A stretch of 64,000 bases of DNA from Trichobilharzia regenti (GCA_944472135.2 CALYDD020000360.1:1-64000), one strand, 5' to 3'; shown: positions 41,984 through 52,844, numbered from the stretch's first letter. Notes: generated from the sequence alone by a model not told the origin. Made by a program: numbers and translations.

Positions 41984-42047
41984 ATGAGCGGGGAAATTGC
42001 CACACCGATACTTGCATTCGGCTGCGCTTTGATCGTCTTTCTCATAT
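41984..42047 (+). CDS. Candidate first coding exon with hydrophobic N-terminus
   Basis: An ATG at 41984 opens MSGEIATPILAFGCALIVFLI, a signal-peptide or membrane-anchor-like sequence, immediately followed by a good splice donor (TAT then GTGAGT at 42048). Sixty-four coding bases would leave phase 1. Beyond the donor the sequence becomes an ATT-repeat, consistent with intron. I cannot name the protein and see no linked exon in the window. Confidence 0.33.
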
Positions 42048-42059
42048 GTGAGTTAAACA

Positions 42060-42735
42060 TTATTATTATTATCATTAGTATTATTATTGTTGTTGTTGTC
42101 ATTACTGATATAAGTATAAAACTTTGGCAGGCACTGTGGTGGCCACTCACTCACTCACCCACACAACTTTCTTGTTTCCTTCATTTATATACACATAAGT
42201 GGAATTGATGATCAGACATTTGAATACAAATCAACCAATATGGGATAATGTACATTCAGAAATAATAATAATAATAATATGAGTGTTATGAGTGATCAAT
42301 TACAATAATCAGATGGGAAATAAGACGAGTGTTTTTGTTTTATAGTCATAATAAGTGAGTAACTTGTTAGAATGTTGTGATGATGTAGGTGAATTGAATT
42401 GAATTGAAATAGAATACAATTTGAGATTATTTATTATCCTCCTGTGATTTCACTGGCTGACTGCCTGCCTGACTGACTGACTGGTGGTAATAATATCTTC
42501 CATGGATATCTGTGGTATTTGCATTGAGTCATTTCTGTTGCATGTGTTGTGTTGGGTGTAGACTCAATTAACTGGGTAGGATTCAGTAATCAACCTCTCT
42601 CACTCTCCACCTACTTATATTACTTTTTAGAATTTTAACCCTCTCCCAACTTGTTATTATGTACCTGTGTGTTAATGCATGCATGCAGTACAATGTAGTG
42701 GTGAACTTTTTTCTAAATTACTTATCTTCTCCGGT
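42060..42735. other. No recognisable gene
   Basis: ATT and AAT microsatellites near 42060-42100 and 42262-42282, otherwise AT-rich unique-looking sequence. Confidence 0.4.
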
Positions 42736-42739
42736 GGGG

Positions 42740-43500
42740 TCAACTATTCTCACCTTAGCTTAGTTATTATGTACCGACAATCTGACTACCCACGATCTAC
42801 TAGTTTGCTTCACCTATGCAGTTTACCTAACTCGCAGTGATTGCAAGGTATTTTGTAAATGGTATTATTTTGTTTAATTGGGTCAACCGACAGGGTCCTT
42901 AACCTACAGAGGTTGTCCTACCTGAGTGAGTCTGTAGGTCTGAATGCCACCACCAGCCTAATTTCTGCTTTGTTATTAAGAATCCTACGTAGGGAGTGAG
43001 TGTCTCAGATGTCCCCTCCCTCCTTATATGGTATAACAGTGGATGGCTTATGTTCTCTCTTATATTTATGTTATCATTTCTAGTTCCATAATTATTTTTT
43101 TTATTTAGTTTTTGGCCTTTACTGATCTTCCGAATGAATTTTATAGGACAGTTAGTTATTTAACGCCAACGCGTCTTCTTCTATCTGTTTTATTTCATCA
43201 TTTAGGTCATTTCTTGTATTACTTAGTGCCACCGTTCGGATTGTTAGACACTTCGCTTAACTGAGCCTGCCTTCACAGACAGTTAACGTACGAGATGTAT
43301 TAAATAGGCCTAAATATCTATTAGCAGAATGCGTTCTTTTTCCATAAACGCTAGTTTGTACTTTACCTTCTTCTATTCGTTTTATTTTACAATCTAACAT
43401 CACAGCTAATTCGCCTTGTTTATTTTCCGAATCAACTGTGAATTTTATTCCCTCTTTTTAACCATCCAATTGTAATTGATCAATGACACTCGTATTATTA
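42740..43500 (-). pseudogene. PLE-4: decayed Penelope-like thumb and GIY-YIG region
   Basis: In shifting minus-strand frames: SENKQGELAVMLDCKIKR, EGKVQTSVYGKRTHSANRYL (the VYRKPTHT-RYL motif), IEEDALALNN, IPYKEGG, LRRILNNKAEIRLVVAFRP and IKQNNTIYKIPCNHCE (start of the GIY-YIG domain). This follows the canonical order of animal PLEs. Residues differ from PLE-1, PLE-2 and PLE-3, so it is a fourth family; 47200-47690 is a second copy. Decay is heavy. Confidence 0.75.
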
Positions 43501-43624
43501 TCATTATTTCTGAATGTACATCATTTCATATTGAATTTTATTCCAATATCTTATTGATTCCACACATGCATGAAAGAAAACCAAAGAAATAAAACATGTG
43601 TGAGTAACGTGATATCATTATGAG

Positions 43625-43725
43625 CAATAATTTGTGCTCGAAACGTGGTCATCAGTTAATATTACTGTACAACACTGTGTGACAGTTTATCAAAATAAAA
43701 TCTTATCTATAAGGTGATGTCGTTA
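43625..43725 (+). repeat. Repeat with hammerhead-like GAAA strand, shared with 56985-57075
   Basis: GAGCAATAATTTGTGCTC is a hairpin (GAGCA/TGCTC) followed by GAAACGTGGTC and ATCAG. The downstream part (TTAATATTACT ... GTGTGACAGTTTATC) matches 56985-57055 in complement. The upstream core strand is poor (ATTATGA), so the hammerhead reading is tentative. Confidence 0.5.
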
Positions 43726-43769
43726 CTCACTATTATTATTATTATTATTCAAGTGATGGTTTGTAGGGA

Positions 43770-44010
43770 TTTGATTGGTTCCAGGATTTCATCATGAGCT
43801 GACATTAGTTAGAGAACCATTGGAAAACCTGGGATCGGGTCCCAGTGGCTCAATAGTATACGAGCAGCTTGCCTTGTAACCGGAAGGTCCTGGGTTCGAA
43901 CGATGGCGGTGGGTGCGTACTGCTGAAGAATTAGTCCCAAACTAGGACGAAACAGCTGTCCAGTACTCCCTGTGGCTGGTTTTCAATGGTTCTCTAACTA
44001 ATGTCAGCTT
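43770..44010 (+). repeat. Hammerhead SINE (family H), best-preserved copy
   Basis: A tRNA-Thr-like head (CCCAGTGGCTCAATAGTATA, anticodon-like CTTGTAA, B-box GGGTTCGAA at 43892-43900) precedes the hammerhead: helix I GTACTG/CAGTAC (43917-43922, 43961-43966), core CTGAAGA (43923-43929), helix II GTCC/GGAC (43934-43937, 43945-43948), GAAA (43949-43952), ACAG/CTGT helix III and cleavage C at 43960. Four bases between core and helix II are unusual. The tail GGCTGGTTTTCAATGG and CTCTAACTAATGTCAGC ends the unit. Confidence 0.82.
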
Positions 44011-44094
44011 ATTATTATTATTGATGGTGATGATTTAACACTAGAATTTAGGAATTCTTAACAAAGATAGTCAGGTGATACAATTCCATCATTT

Positions 44095-44410
44095 ATGAAG
44101 GGAATATTCAAACGACGGCAAGGTTAAATTTTTGAGCACCACTAACAGCCAATCAGCAAACGACCTTCAACGGACCAATCACATGAAGGAGGGATTTTTG
44201 ATTAAGGAAAATGTATATTTATGAAAAAAAGAGCATAAATGCAAGCATAGAACTGTAACAGAGGGGTAATCTTTCTCTAAAATGTGAGAGAAACATCTTC
44301 TAGTTAAACATAGGACTGTCAACAGAAAAGTTACACCACATATTCTGTACATATATATTCATCCAAATGACTATAAATGAGATCCTATTAAGATCCATTT
44401 ATAGCCCTAA
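44095..44410 (-). repeat. Presumed Merlin terminal/untranslated region
   Basis: The sequence from GGCAAGGTTAAATTTTTGAG to about 44230 also occurs at 52845-52985 with the same orientation. It lies just past the 3' end of the Merlin-like transposase remnant, so it is probably the terminal region of that DNA transposon. The opposite terminus was not found. Confidence 0.5.
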
Positions 44411-44414
44411 TGCT

Positions 44415-44890
44415 CCTATTTTTTAATCTCCCCCCGCAAAATTCTTCCAAAGAATTTGTATGTGTCCTCGTAATGGGATCGACAAAATCACTAGAATGAT
44501 TCATTGTGTGATGAATATATCCAAGAGATGACAGAGGGCTACAACCTTTCCATTCATCCGTATGTACATTGGATCCCTTTTCACAAGTCTGATAATAATA
44601 GGAATAATGGTAGTTGCTTTTCTACCTGTTATCCTCTCCGCGAATCTTTTTCGCAGGGAGGTGTCATATAAACCAATTACTCATATATTAATGGGTCACT
44701 GACGACCATGGTTGTGTCTCTTCTTCTTCACCAACGCAGTTTCCTCGACGTGCATAACACCGTCTTCTCCACCTGATAAAGAAGTACTCCTCTCCATTTT
44801 CCACGATGCAATGTTTCTGCAATGCTGATAACACTGAACTGTCTGGACGGGGCTATCTTCAGTTTCCGTAGCTGTGGCTCTTACCAGCCG
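44415..44890 (-). pseudogene. Merlin (IS1595/ISXO2-like) transposase remnant
   Basis: The minus strand encodes MHVEETALVKKKRHNHGR, a degraded middle with VIGLYDTSLRK and ATTIIPIIIRLVKRD, then after a frameshift near 44580 NVHTDEWKGCSPLSSLGYIH, HTMNHSSDFVDPITRTHTNS and LEEFCGGRLKNR. The HTDEW, VNHS-FVDP and HTN motifs are the signature of ISXO2-like transposases, known in eukaryotes as Merlin and reported from schistosomes. In the HVEETAL motif a glutamate stands where the first catalytic aspartate is usual. Stops and a frameshift make it inactive. The N-terminal third is not recognisable. Confidence 0.85.
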
Positions 44891-45059
44891 GCTTTTTTAA
44901 GTAAGACCCAGTAGTTACAAATATACAAAATCTGTGTTAAGGAGAGATGTGAACTTGTGAAAAACGTACTTACGAAATATTAGAATTATCAGCTTACCTT
45001 CTCTAATACTAACTTGCCTCATTTGACCTGCTAAAGCGTTTTTAAAGTCATGACACCAT

Positions 45060-45230
45060 CACACGAACAAGTTCTCTCCTTTCGAAGCAATCCTAAATCC
45101 AGGCAATACTGCAAAACATTATATCCTCCTCAAATTACAACTGTAACTTCGTTTGAACGGGTACGCATTTGAAGTTTAACTTGGCCCAAACGATTTCACT
45201 TCATGTCAAAGCATTGCGGTGAGGATGTTA
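45060..45230. other. No recognisable feature
   Basis: Short anonymous stretch between the transposase remnant and the dispersed repeat. Confidence 0.3.
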
Positions 45231-45234
45231 TCTT

Positions 45235-45545
45235 TGGCTGGTCCTAGTCAGTAACTAGTGCAACGTGTCTAGTCCTTTGGTTGGTGCAGTCTGACCGCTG
45301 TCAATCAGTCAGGTTTTCAGTGTGACTACGTCATGCTACTAGGTGACTCGCAATCAAGTTAAGCTTTGACTTGTTGATGTAAGATGGTTGGAGGCAGGTT
45401 GGCCAGTGGAAGCCTTGCCTAGACCTGGGTTTCTTGCTGCTAGTTGGCACTCACCAGTCAGTCAGTCAGTCAGTCAGCAAGGCGTATCTGCAACCTCACT
45501 GAAGGAACAGTTCATCTCTCTTCTGAGACACAAACAAGGCAGTAG
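45235..45545 (+). repeat. Dispersed repeat with GTCA microsatellite
   Basis: It shares its first part with 12735 and 56290 (CTAGTCCTTTGGTTGGTGCAG type), includes a (GTCA)n run at 45457-45478, and ends with AAGGCGTATCTGCAACC ... GGAACAGTTCATCTC, present in complement at 56450-56500. Non-coding, class unknown; the 93-codon frame over it is incidental. Confidence 0.6.
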
Positions 45546-45569
45546 ATGCATGATATTACTAACTAATAA

Positions 45570-46200
45570 TTATTTGTTTCATTCCAAAAGAGTACTTGTG
45601 ATACACAGAATGGAATTCTCAGCATTTCATTACAGCATTGCATCCAATTTGTACATTGACAATAAATAAAATTCTACATAGATTTTAGGTAATATGAGTT
45701 TATTTTTGACAACAACCTATTAGCATATCGGTCGGTAACAAAGCCAAAAGTGAACAGAATGTTGTTTGAAGGTGTTAGAAAAGTGGATACTAGCATATTT
45801 ACTGGCGTACGTGGTAACAAAATGGTCGAGATATACGCAGTGTGAAAGAACGAACAAGAATGTTTTAAGTAGAATTTGTAAGGAAGAGAGAAACAAAACA
45901 GCACACAACAAAAAAAGAGAGAGAAAAGGAAAAGAGAGAAAGAAAAAGTTGTACCTTTAAATGATATGAGTTGGAAAGACCAGATCCAATTGTTCTACTG
46001 ACTATTTAATAAGTTGTAGGTGTCACACCTAATGCTTTCTCATTTATCACACAGAACACGAGCCAAGTAGGGTACGGTTGATTTGTTTTTGTACTTGATA
46101 GTGAGACCAGATAGTTTTCTATGTAGGCTTCTGATCCTGCCTGATGAGACGAAGATGAGGCAATAAATCACTCGTCGAGGAAGACATTGCGAAATGGTCG
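45570..46200 (-). pseudogene. CR1-like LINE 3' end, truncated
   Basis: The extreme 3' end is at about 45570-45665 (TTCCAAAAGAGTACTTGTGA ... GCATTGCATCC in complement). Coding remnants at 46030-46190 read SGRIRSLHR and IKYKNKSTVPYLARVLCDK, matching YKNSTIPYLARVLSERD of the element at 29228-31285. A lysine-rich plus-strand frame at 45766-45960 is antisense. Confidence 0.7.
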
Positions 46201-46234
46201 CGCTATGTCGTGAATTTACAGAAGTTAGAATTCA

Positions 46235-46425
46235 AAGACCATTGGATTGGGTCCCAATGGCTAAAAAGTTTAATGAACTGGCCCTGTAACCAGAATGCCC
46301 TCGGTTCGAATTCTGTCAGTAGGGTGGGTGCACACTGCAGAATAACCGGTACCAAACTAGTCGGACGGGGGAAACAGCTATCCGGTACTTCAATATTTTT
46401 CGTTAAATTCGAGAGTCAGCACGTG
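46235..46425 (+). repeat. Hammerhead SINE (family H), degenerate
   Basis: The tRNA-like head (GGGTCCCAATGGCTAAAAAG, CCTGTAACCAGAATGCCC, B-box GGTTCGAATTC) is recognisable. The ribozyme part (ACCAAACTAGTCGGACGGG, GAAACAGCTATCC, GGTACTTC) has lost the core strand. Confidence 0.65.
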
Positions 46426-46739
46426 GTAAATGCAGATAGGAAAAGAAGCATTTGAGGCAGTGAACAATGATCACACGATAAACTGTACAAAAATTCAGTT
46501 CTGAAAACTGATAGACGGTAAAAATTCGCCCTCAGATCAATTATGTTTCAATCAAAAATTCTCATTTCACACCCATACTCGAGTGAAAGTATTTTGATTA
46601 TTAAAAAATTCTCAAAAGAAAAGAGGAAACTTCATTCATCCGTTGTATTATATTGCATAGGTTAGGTAATATGTATACTTCTGACCAGCGTTGATGTGAA
46701 ACTTCCTCTCCTAAAAGTCACATGTCTGCAGAAAACAGT

Positions 46740-46870
46740 TGCTGTAAAAAAAAATCGATTTATTGACAAAACCATGAAAGATAATCCATCCAAACTCATC
46801 ATTGACTCAATTCCAAGAGGAAACCATGTTTACATATGTGTAAAACTTGACCACTGTGGCGTAAGTAAGT
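46740..46870 (+). pseudogene. Possible PLE fragment
   Basis: One frame reads RFIDKTMKDNPS-like (FIDKTMKDNPSKLI) then PRGNHVYICVKLDHCG, resembling the NKNMKP ... KKTLYLNLEF-G stretch of PLE-1. It is short, with no second motif. Confidence 0.35.
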
Positions 46871-47199
46871 AATTCCATATTAGTTTGTTTATTAGATGCA
46901 TTACACAGTCAGTGAAACAGTAATAGTATTACTTACTGGATGACAAAGTTTCGAACAAAATTTCTTATTGTTCATAATCATTTCATCGATTATAATCACA
47001 GGACTTCGAAACTTGAGTTTTATAGTTTTCTTTGTACTCTCCTATTTGTCGTCATCATTGTGGTAGTGGAATTTTCCAGATATCTGAGTGGACAGGTGTT
47101 GAACCATTCCTAATGCAGGCACGTATTTGCAGTTGATTCGATAAACAAAGCTTCCGTTGTTATCAATCTCTCCCTCCCCACACCCAGCTGTGACATTAG

Positions 47200-47690
47200 A
47201 TTTTAAAACTGTCGTCCTATCCCATTCTCCTACATTGTATGGTTGTGTATAATTGCATCTAGTGAGTGCTGCCTACGGCTGAACTATTCTCTAGATTTAT
47301 AATCTTATTCGGGTCAACCAATCTAGATTATGCTGCTAGGTTTATCTGCTCGGCTAGTCTGACTGTCTGCCCCTGTTCTACGGGTTTGATCTATGTATTT
47401 GACCTGATAATCATTACAGTCAGGCAGGGTATTAGATAAACTGAATTGTTTTGTTTTAAAGGCTACACAGGATTGATCCCATAACGGACAAAGCTTGTTT
47501 CCAATTGAGTTTGTGGGAAGGGTTTGAATTTCAGCCAATTTTATTCCTGCCCCGCTTGTTAGGAATTCTGCGTAAGGTAGTTTTCGAGGTTCCTACCTTG
47601 AATGGAATTACTACTGATGATGATTTAGATTCCTTATTGTTGGTGTTGTCATTATCCGGCGCATATTTGACATGCATGTCGTCATAAATA
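47200..47690 (-). pseudogene. PLE-4 fragment, linker and GIY-YIG region
   Basis: Minus strand: VVIPFKVGTSKTTLRRIPNKRG, then NSIGNKLCPLWDQS, KTKQFSLSNTLPDCNDYQVK and YIDQTRRTGADSQTSRADK. The IPY-EGTSE-LRRI linker and Y-IGQTGR pattern are those of animal PLEs; YIG has become YID. Second copy of the family at 42740-43500. Confidence 0.7.
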
Positions 47691-47799
47691 TTATTATTAT
47701 TATCAATATCGCTACTATCATTATTTATTTTATTTTTACATTTCCCTAAATATTTCCTGATTAATTTATCAGGGTAATTATTAGGTTCCAGGCTTTTTT

Positions 47800-47850
47800 T
47801 ATATGTCCATGGTAGTTGTAGAGGTTGGACTAACTTCCTTTCAACTCTTC
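47800..47850 (-). repeat. Inverted copy of the PLE-1 coding end
   Basis: 47804-47840 is the reverse complement of 49897-49935, the last codons of the downstream PLE-1 (QKKLVQPLQLPW and the following bases). It abuts the 5' end of that element in inverted orientation. Confidence 0.85.
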
Positions 47851-49935
47851 AACGTCACACCAGAAATGTCATCGATTCTTTAAGTTCACGTATATTCGAA
47901 TTGCAAAGAAACATATCAAAGCGATCTACCGCTCTTTGTGAATTATCATCAGATGAGAGACAATCGTTCAATGAATACCTTACTCTGGTGCAGAACAGAA
48001 CAGCGGAATATGTTAAATCAGAACTAAACAAAAGCTTGAAGCCCGTGGAAGTCCAGAATAAATTCCCCAGCGATCCTAATAAATTTGTTTTCAATCACTC
48101 TTCAGTTCCGTTATCAAAGGTACAACTAGAAGCTTTGTCTCTTGGACCAAAAGTTCTGTGATGTTAATCTCAACAGCAACAGACTTCATACGTACATAGA
48201 AACGTTCATAGAACATAGAAAACAACTCAAAGAATTAAGAGACAATAAAGATTTAATAACAACACGTCCTGACAAAGGATAAGGAGTGGTCCTAATGGCA
48301 GAGATGTATATTCTTAACAAACTGACAACACTTATATCAGATGACAAGAAATTCGCCAAGCCCGACAATGAGAAAAACAAAACAGAACTGATTGAAAGAC
48401 AACTAACAGATGTTCTCAGAAGAATGAAGAACGACCGTCTGATACCCGAGGACCTGTTCGACCGCCTCAAAACGACAGGATCAACTATTCTTCGACTCTA
48501 CGGCTTACCAAAGTTGCACAAACCTGGCTTGCCGCTTCGACCGATTCTAGACATGTCAGTGTCACCATACCATCCAATCGCCAAATGGTTGTCCGAAATG
48601 TTGGAGCCGGTAAGACAACACCTATGCAAATACTCTCTTCGTGATACTTTTGAGTTTATTGAATGCATAAAAGATTTGAATGTAAATGATAAACGAATGT
48701 TATCACTAGATGTTGAATCTCCTTTTACCGACGTGCCACTAACAGAAACAATTTGCTTTCTGTGCACTTATATGGAGAAATATAATATAAACGTCGGAGT
48801 ACCAATATCATATCTGAAGGAATTGTTGCTGAGATGCACGCTGAATGTACAATTCACCTTCAACGGCGACATCTACAGACAGAAAGATGGAATTGCAATG
48901 GGATCTCCTCTTGGCCCGCTTTTAGCAGACTGCTTTATGGCCAGTTTGGAGAGTGGAGTTTTAAAATCAACAATAAACAAATTAATACTATACAAAAGGT
49001 ACGTCGACGATACCTTTATAGTCTGCTACGAGAACTCGGACGTCAAGTGCATCTTATAAGAATTCAATAATTCCCATACTTCGATTAAATTCACAATGGA
49101 GTTAGAAAGTGATTCAAGGATTCCATTTCTGGACGTGGAATTGACAAGAAGAGATGATGGAACCCTGAGGAGGTCCATCCACAGAAAACCGACATGGAAT
49201 GGCCAACTAACGCATTTCTATAGTTGGATACCTCTGAGCCGAAAACGAGCCCTCATCAGTGCACTAACCCATCGCGTTAAAAAAATCTGCAGTAACGATT
49301 GCATGGAAGAGGAGCTCCTATTCCTCAAAAATATCCTGGCTCAAAATGGCTACCCGACACGTTTTGTAGAAAAGAACATGAAACCTAAACCTAAAAGAGA
49401 AGAATGCGATTCGGCGCCAAAAAAAACGCTGTATCTAAATCTAAATTTCAAGGGAGATTTGGTAGCTGATATCCTGAAGAGGAGAATATTGAGCTCTTTA
49501 AAGAAGACCTTCCCTGCAGCAACACTAAGAGTGACATTCTCTAGCCATCCAATACTTCTAAACAACACGAAGGACAAACTTTCGCATATGACCAATTCAA
49601 TGTGCATATACCAGTTCACTGGCTCGTGCAGAGGTAGGTACATAGGTCGTTGTATTCGCGTCCTTTCAAAACGTGTTAGAGGACACTACGCGGTGTGGCT
49701 GGAAAGAGGAGGCACCGGTTCAATCAGAAGTGCCATTATTGAACATCTGGTCAACACCTACCACAAAATCTCAACCGATTGTTTCATATTGATTCACAAA
49801 GTCAACAGAAACCTACCAAGAGCAATATGTTTCCGACTTCTTTATACTGCAGAAGCCCTCGCAATATGCATTGAGAAGCCGGAGCTGTGTGTTCAAAAGA
49901 AGTTAGTCCAACCTCTACAACTACCATGGACCTAG
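47850..49935 (+). pseudogene. PLE-1, best-preserved copy: RT plus GIY-YIG endonuclease
   Basis: It spans almost a complete Penelope-like polyprotein. 47901-48161 encodes the N-terminal region; one extra A near 48150 shifts the frame and a TAA stands at 48280-48282. 48286-49059 carries GLPKLHKPGLPLRPI, motif A SLDVESPFTDVPL, motif B DGIAMGSPLGPLLADCFM and motif C LYKRYVDDTFIV; a TAA at 49057-49059 is one transition from the glutamine codon of the sister copy. 49096-49935 encodes the thumb (PFLDVELTRRDDG, NGYPTRFVEKNMKP) and the GIY-YIG domain (MCIYQFTGSCRGRYIGRCIR, LSKRVRGHY), ending LQLPWT. With one frameshift and two nonsense codons it is a recently dead copy. The RT makes cDNA from element RNA and the nuclease cuts the target. 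Confidence 0.92.
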
Positions 49936-49939
49936 CTTG

Positions 49940-50330
49940 GTATGTTCCCTTTGTTTCCGTCATTTTTTTTAATTTTTTATATATCTCACTTCCTGTCTTT
50001 GATTTTCCTTGGTAATACCTAGTTTTTGTGCTCCATCACTTAAACATTTTGACCAATCTCATTTTTACTGGTCATCTTCATGAGATCGGAATTCAAAAAT
50101 GACCGAACTTCACCTTGGCTCAAAAATCATCTTTCGAAATCAGTTGTCACGATGACATTCTTTGCGGATTAACTCGAATTATCTCTCACAAGTTAGTTAT
50201 TAGATTTTCACCCTGTCAACAATAGATAAATCGCTGACTATTCAAAAATTAATGGGTTCAATCCCTTGTTTTCAAAATGATTCGTGAATTGGTCAGTATT
50301 AATCAAATTTTAAATTAAAGGGTAGTTATA
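49940..50330. other. PLE-1 3' flank, no gene
   Basis: T-rich sequence after the PLE-1 stop, presumably its 3' UTR. The conserved terminal module seen at 62085 was not recognised here, so this copy may be 3'-truncated or use another end. Confidence 0.35.
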
Positions 50331-50339
50331 TTTTCGATA

Positions 50340-50640
50340 GTTTGGTTTGTAAGGGTTAGCTTTGTGTTTTTTTCTACGAGTTGATCACGGATTGATATCA
50401 ATGAGTTAGAGAAGCATTGAAACCCAGTCATAGGGAGTACTGAACAGTCAGCTGTTTCATCAGCAAGCCTACTTTTGGGAATCATCGTCAGTACACACCA
50501 ACAACACAGTTAGGGCTCGAACCCAGGACCTTTCGGTTACAAGGCGAGCTTAGATGGTTTGTATACCATTCAGCTACCAGTGGGGTCCATCCAGATGTCA
50601 CAAGTGAGGATGGATGTCCAAGCGACAACAATGGTCGTGG
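50340..50640 (-). repeat. Hammerhead SINE (family H), near full length
   Basis: It starts after TAGTTTGGTTTGTAAGGG in an unusual rearranged order, then the hammerhead in complement (AGTACTGAACAGTCAGCTG, CATCAGC, TTTTGGGAATCATCGTCAGTAC) and the tRNA-like head with B-box complement (GGCTCGAACCC near 50515). Helix I AGTAC/GTACT pairs; extra bases interrupt the GAAA strand. Confidence 0.7.
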
Positions 50641-50644
50641 TCCC

Positions 50645-51139
50645 GTTAAATAATGAATTAGTTATATTTTTCCTTTATTCAAGCAAAACAGAAGCACATA
50701 AAAAATATCTCTCGGTGATACTGAACACAGCAGAAACTATGATATGATATAGCGGAGTCATAAGTCATTCAAAAAAAAGAGATTGGAAACAAAAGTATAA
50801 TCTAACATGAAATTATTAACAAGGTGTAAGAAAGAATGATTAAGTCAGTGAATTGAAAAAGAAAAAACTGTTGACAAAAACAGCAGTAACATAAAAAAAG
50901 GATATGGTGATTTCAAGAATTTATGATGTACATTCCTTCATTCAGTTATCAGTTATTTGAAAAAAAACTACAGTTTTAGCAGAATAAAGTGTGACCGTCT
51001 TTTATTTCACCGCCTTCTCGTCAGCTGCTTACAGGCCAAAGACATTATTAAATATGTCTACATAAACAATTTTAACATACCTGCAATGAGTTCATTTTAA
51101 ACAAAACAAATCAATCAATCGATCAATATATGCATACAG

Positions 51140-51174
<35 letters not shown>

Positions 51175-51235
51175 ATATTAAACACTATTCCGAACAATAA
51201 TACTAATCATACACAACGGAAACGTTTCAGCATTA
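50645..51235. other. No recognisable gene; (AT)n microsatellite
   Basis: AT-rich, with an uninterrupted (TA)n tract at 51143-51170. Nothing else identifiable. Confidence 0.5.
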
Positions 51236-51239
51236 CGTA

Positions 51240-52400
51240 TTCAGATGAAAGACAGATGAAAATATCCAGTTCCAGTTACCAGGCAGGGCAAAGAAAGACT
51301 GATAACCGCTTCTTTCTGGATGCACAAATCAGGTTTCAGCCGCTTGATGGACGGAGATGGCTTCAGCAAACTTGAGGCGAATTGAGCTCTTTTGCCTTTG
51401 GATAATTTCGAACCTCTTTTTGACGTCCATCTCATGACCGAATCGTGTCAAGTTGATGCTCGGCGATGGATGGCACTGTTTAAAGCATTTGTTCTCAGCT
51501 GTAGACTTAACCTTTTTGGTACATGTTCATAAAATCATAGATATGCCCTTCTGCTTTCCGTTCTTCCAATTTAACTGCTCCTGAGGATACATGTAAATTT
51601 GTATATATACTTGGAGTTGTTAACATGAGAAGTTTATCTACCGATTTTTGATTGCACCAAAGGATAGCAAGTTGTTCAATAGATGGGAAGGAGCTTAGCT
51701 GTAGGATAGGCTGTGGCTAGTGACGTACTCAGACTTCTGTTGACCACTGCTGCAAGCTGAATGTAGTTAGGCTTTTTACCCGGACTGTGATTTGTTTTAC
51801 ATTTGTGACTTCAGATCTTCCATACTTGTTAATCAATCTTTGAGGGTAACCATTGCTCTTCAATATCCTTTCAAGAAACTCAAATTCTTCCTCAAATTTC
51901 TCTGTAAAGCATATTCTCCTCACTCCATATTGTACACAGTCCTGACTAGTCCTCGTTTAAAGCTATTGAGACAAAAGCTATTAAAATGTAAGTATTGTCG
52001 TGTCCATGTAGGCTTTCGATAAATTGACTTCTGAAGACTAACTACCGTTTTCTAGGCGTTACATGGCAATGTCGAGGAAGTGGAACTTTCCGTGGAACTT
52101 TCATTTTCCATAGTAAACTCAATATTGTTGTGTGCATCATTGAATAATCTGAGTAAGTGTGAAGCATGACTTTGATTGTTGCACACACACACACACACAC
52201 ACACACACTACAAATGTGTCAGCTGTGACATATCGACAGTAGGAAGTTGTTTCGTCGATTGCATGCTTCAACCTTCAGGACTAAGTGGACTGCCCATCAT
52301 AGCTACACCATCTGTTTGACGATAACGAGTCTTTTTTGCCGCTGATTTGTCTTCCTGGATACTGATTCTTTAAATAAACTCATGAGATATCCATTGAGTT
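51240..52400 (-). pseudogene. PLE fragment, motif B to C-terminus
   Basis: Minus strand, in several frames: YRQTDGVAMMGSPLSPE (motif B with one inserted residue, near 52300), a (CA)n run at 52182-52208 where motif C should begin, RRICFTEKFEEEFEFLERIL and SNGYPQRLINKYGR (thumb, 51790-51920), and SKGKRAQFASSLLKPS ... KPDLCIQKEAVISLSLPC (C-terminus, 51265-51390). The GIY-YIG signature is deleted. A subfamily close to PLE-1. Confidence 0.75.
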
Positions 52401-52504
52401 ATGAAGAAAATGAAGAACACAAATCATAGAGGGGGTGGAGAGAAGGCTTCTTCATCGATGTACTCGATCACCTGCAAACGCCCTACAATCAATCATAATT
52501 CTAC

Positions 52505-52800
52505 TTAATAAAACGCACACACACACACACAGCTCTCCAATTTTTGAGTACAAGAGGGAGTATGATAAAGTTGATTCACAAACCTATGGTTTCTAAAATT
52601 GGAAAAGAAATTACGTAATAATATTAATAATAATTCCCGATACACAATAGAAATAAGAATGATAATAATAATAATAATTACTGCTTCTACACGTTTGCTA
52701 CTATCTTTAGTAAGCAATTTAGTAGTATCACTCCTACACATTCACTGGTGGATTTCACTAGAAAACTGTTGTTAGCCTGTTCTTGTATTTTTCATACATT
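52505..52800. other. No recognisable gene
   Basis: Contains a short (CA)n at 52515-52532 and AAT repeats near 52660. No assigned feature. Confidence 0.4.
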
Positions 52801-52844
52801 TATCAAGTGGACACTCAACTATGTGTTCCTTTCTTTCAAAAAAA

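Noticed and set aside
44418..44440. A polypurine-tract-like run suggesting a second LTR element
   Set aside because: In complement this run encodes part of the Merlin C-terminus (GGRLKN), and no LTR boundary or partner LTR is nearby.
45766..45960. A lysine-rich small protein
   Set aside because: It is antisense to the 3' UTR of a CR1 remnant and includes an A/G-rich run.
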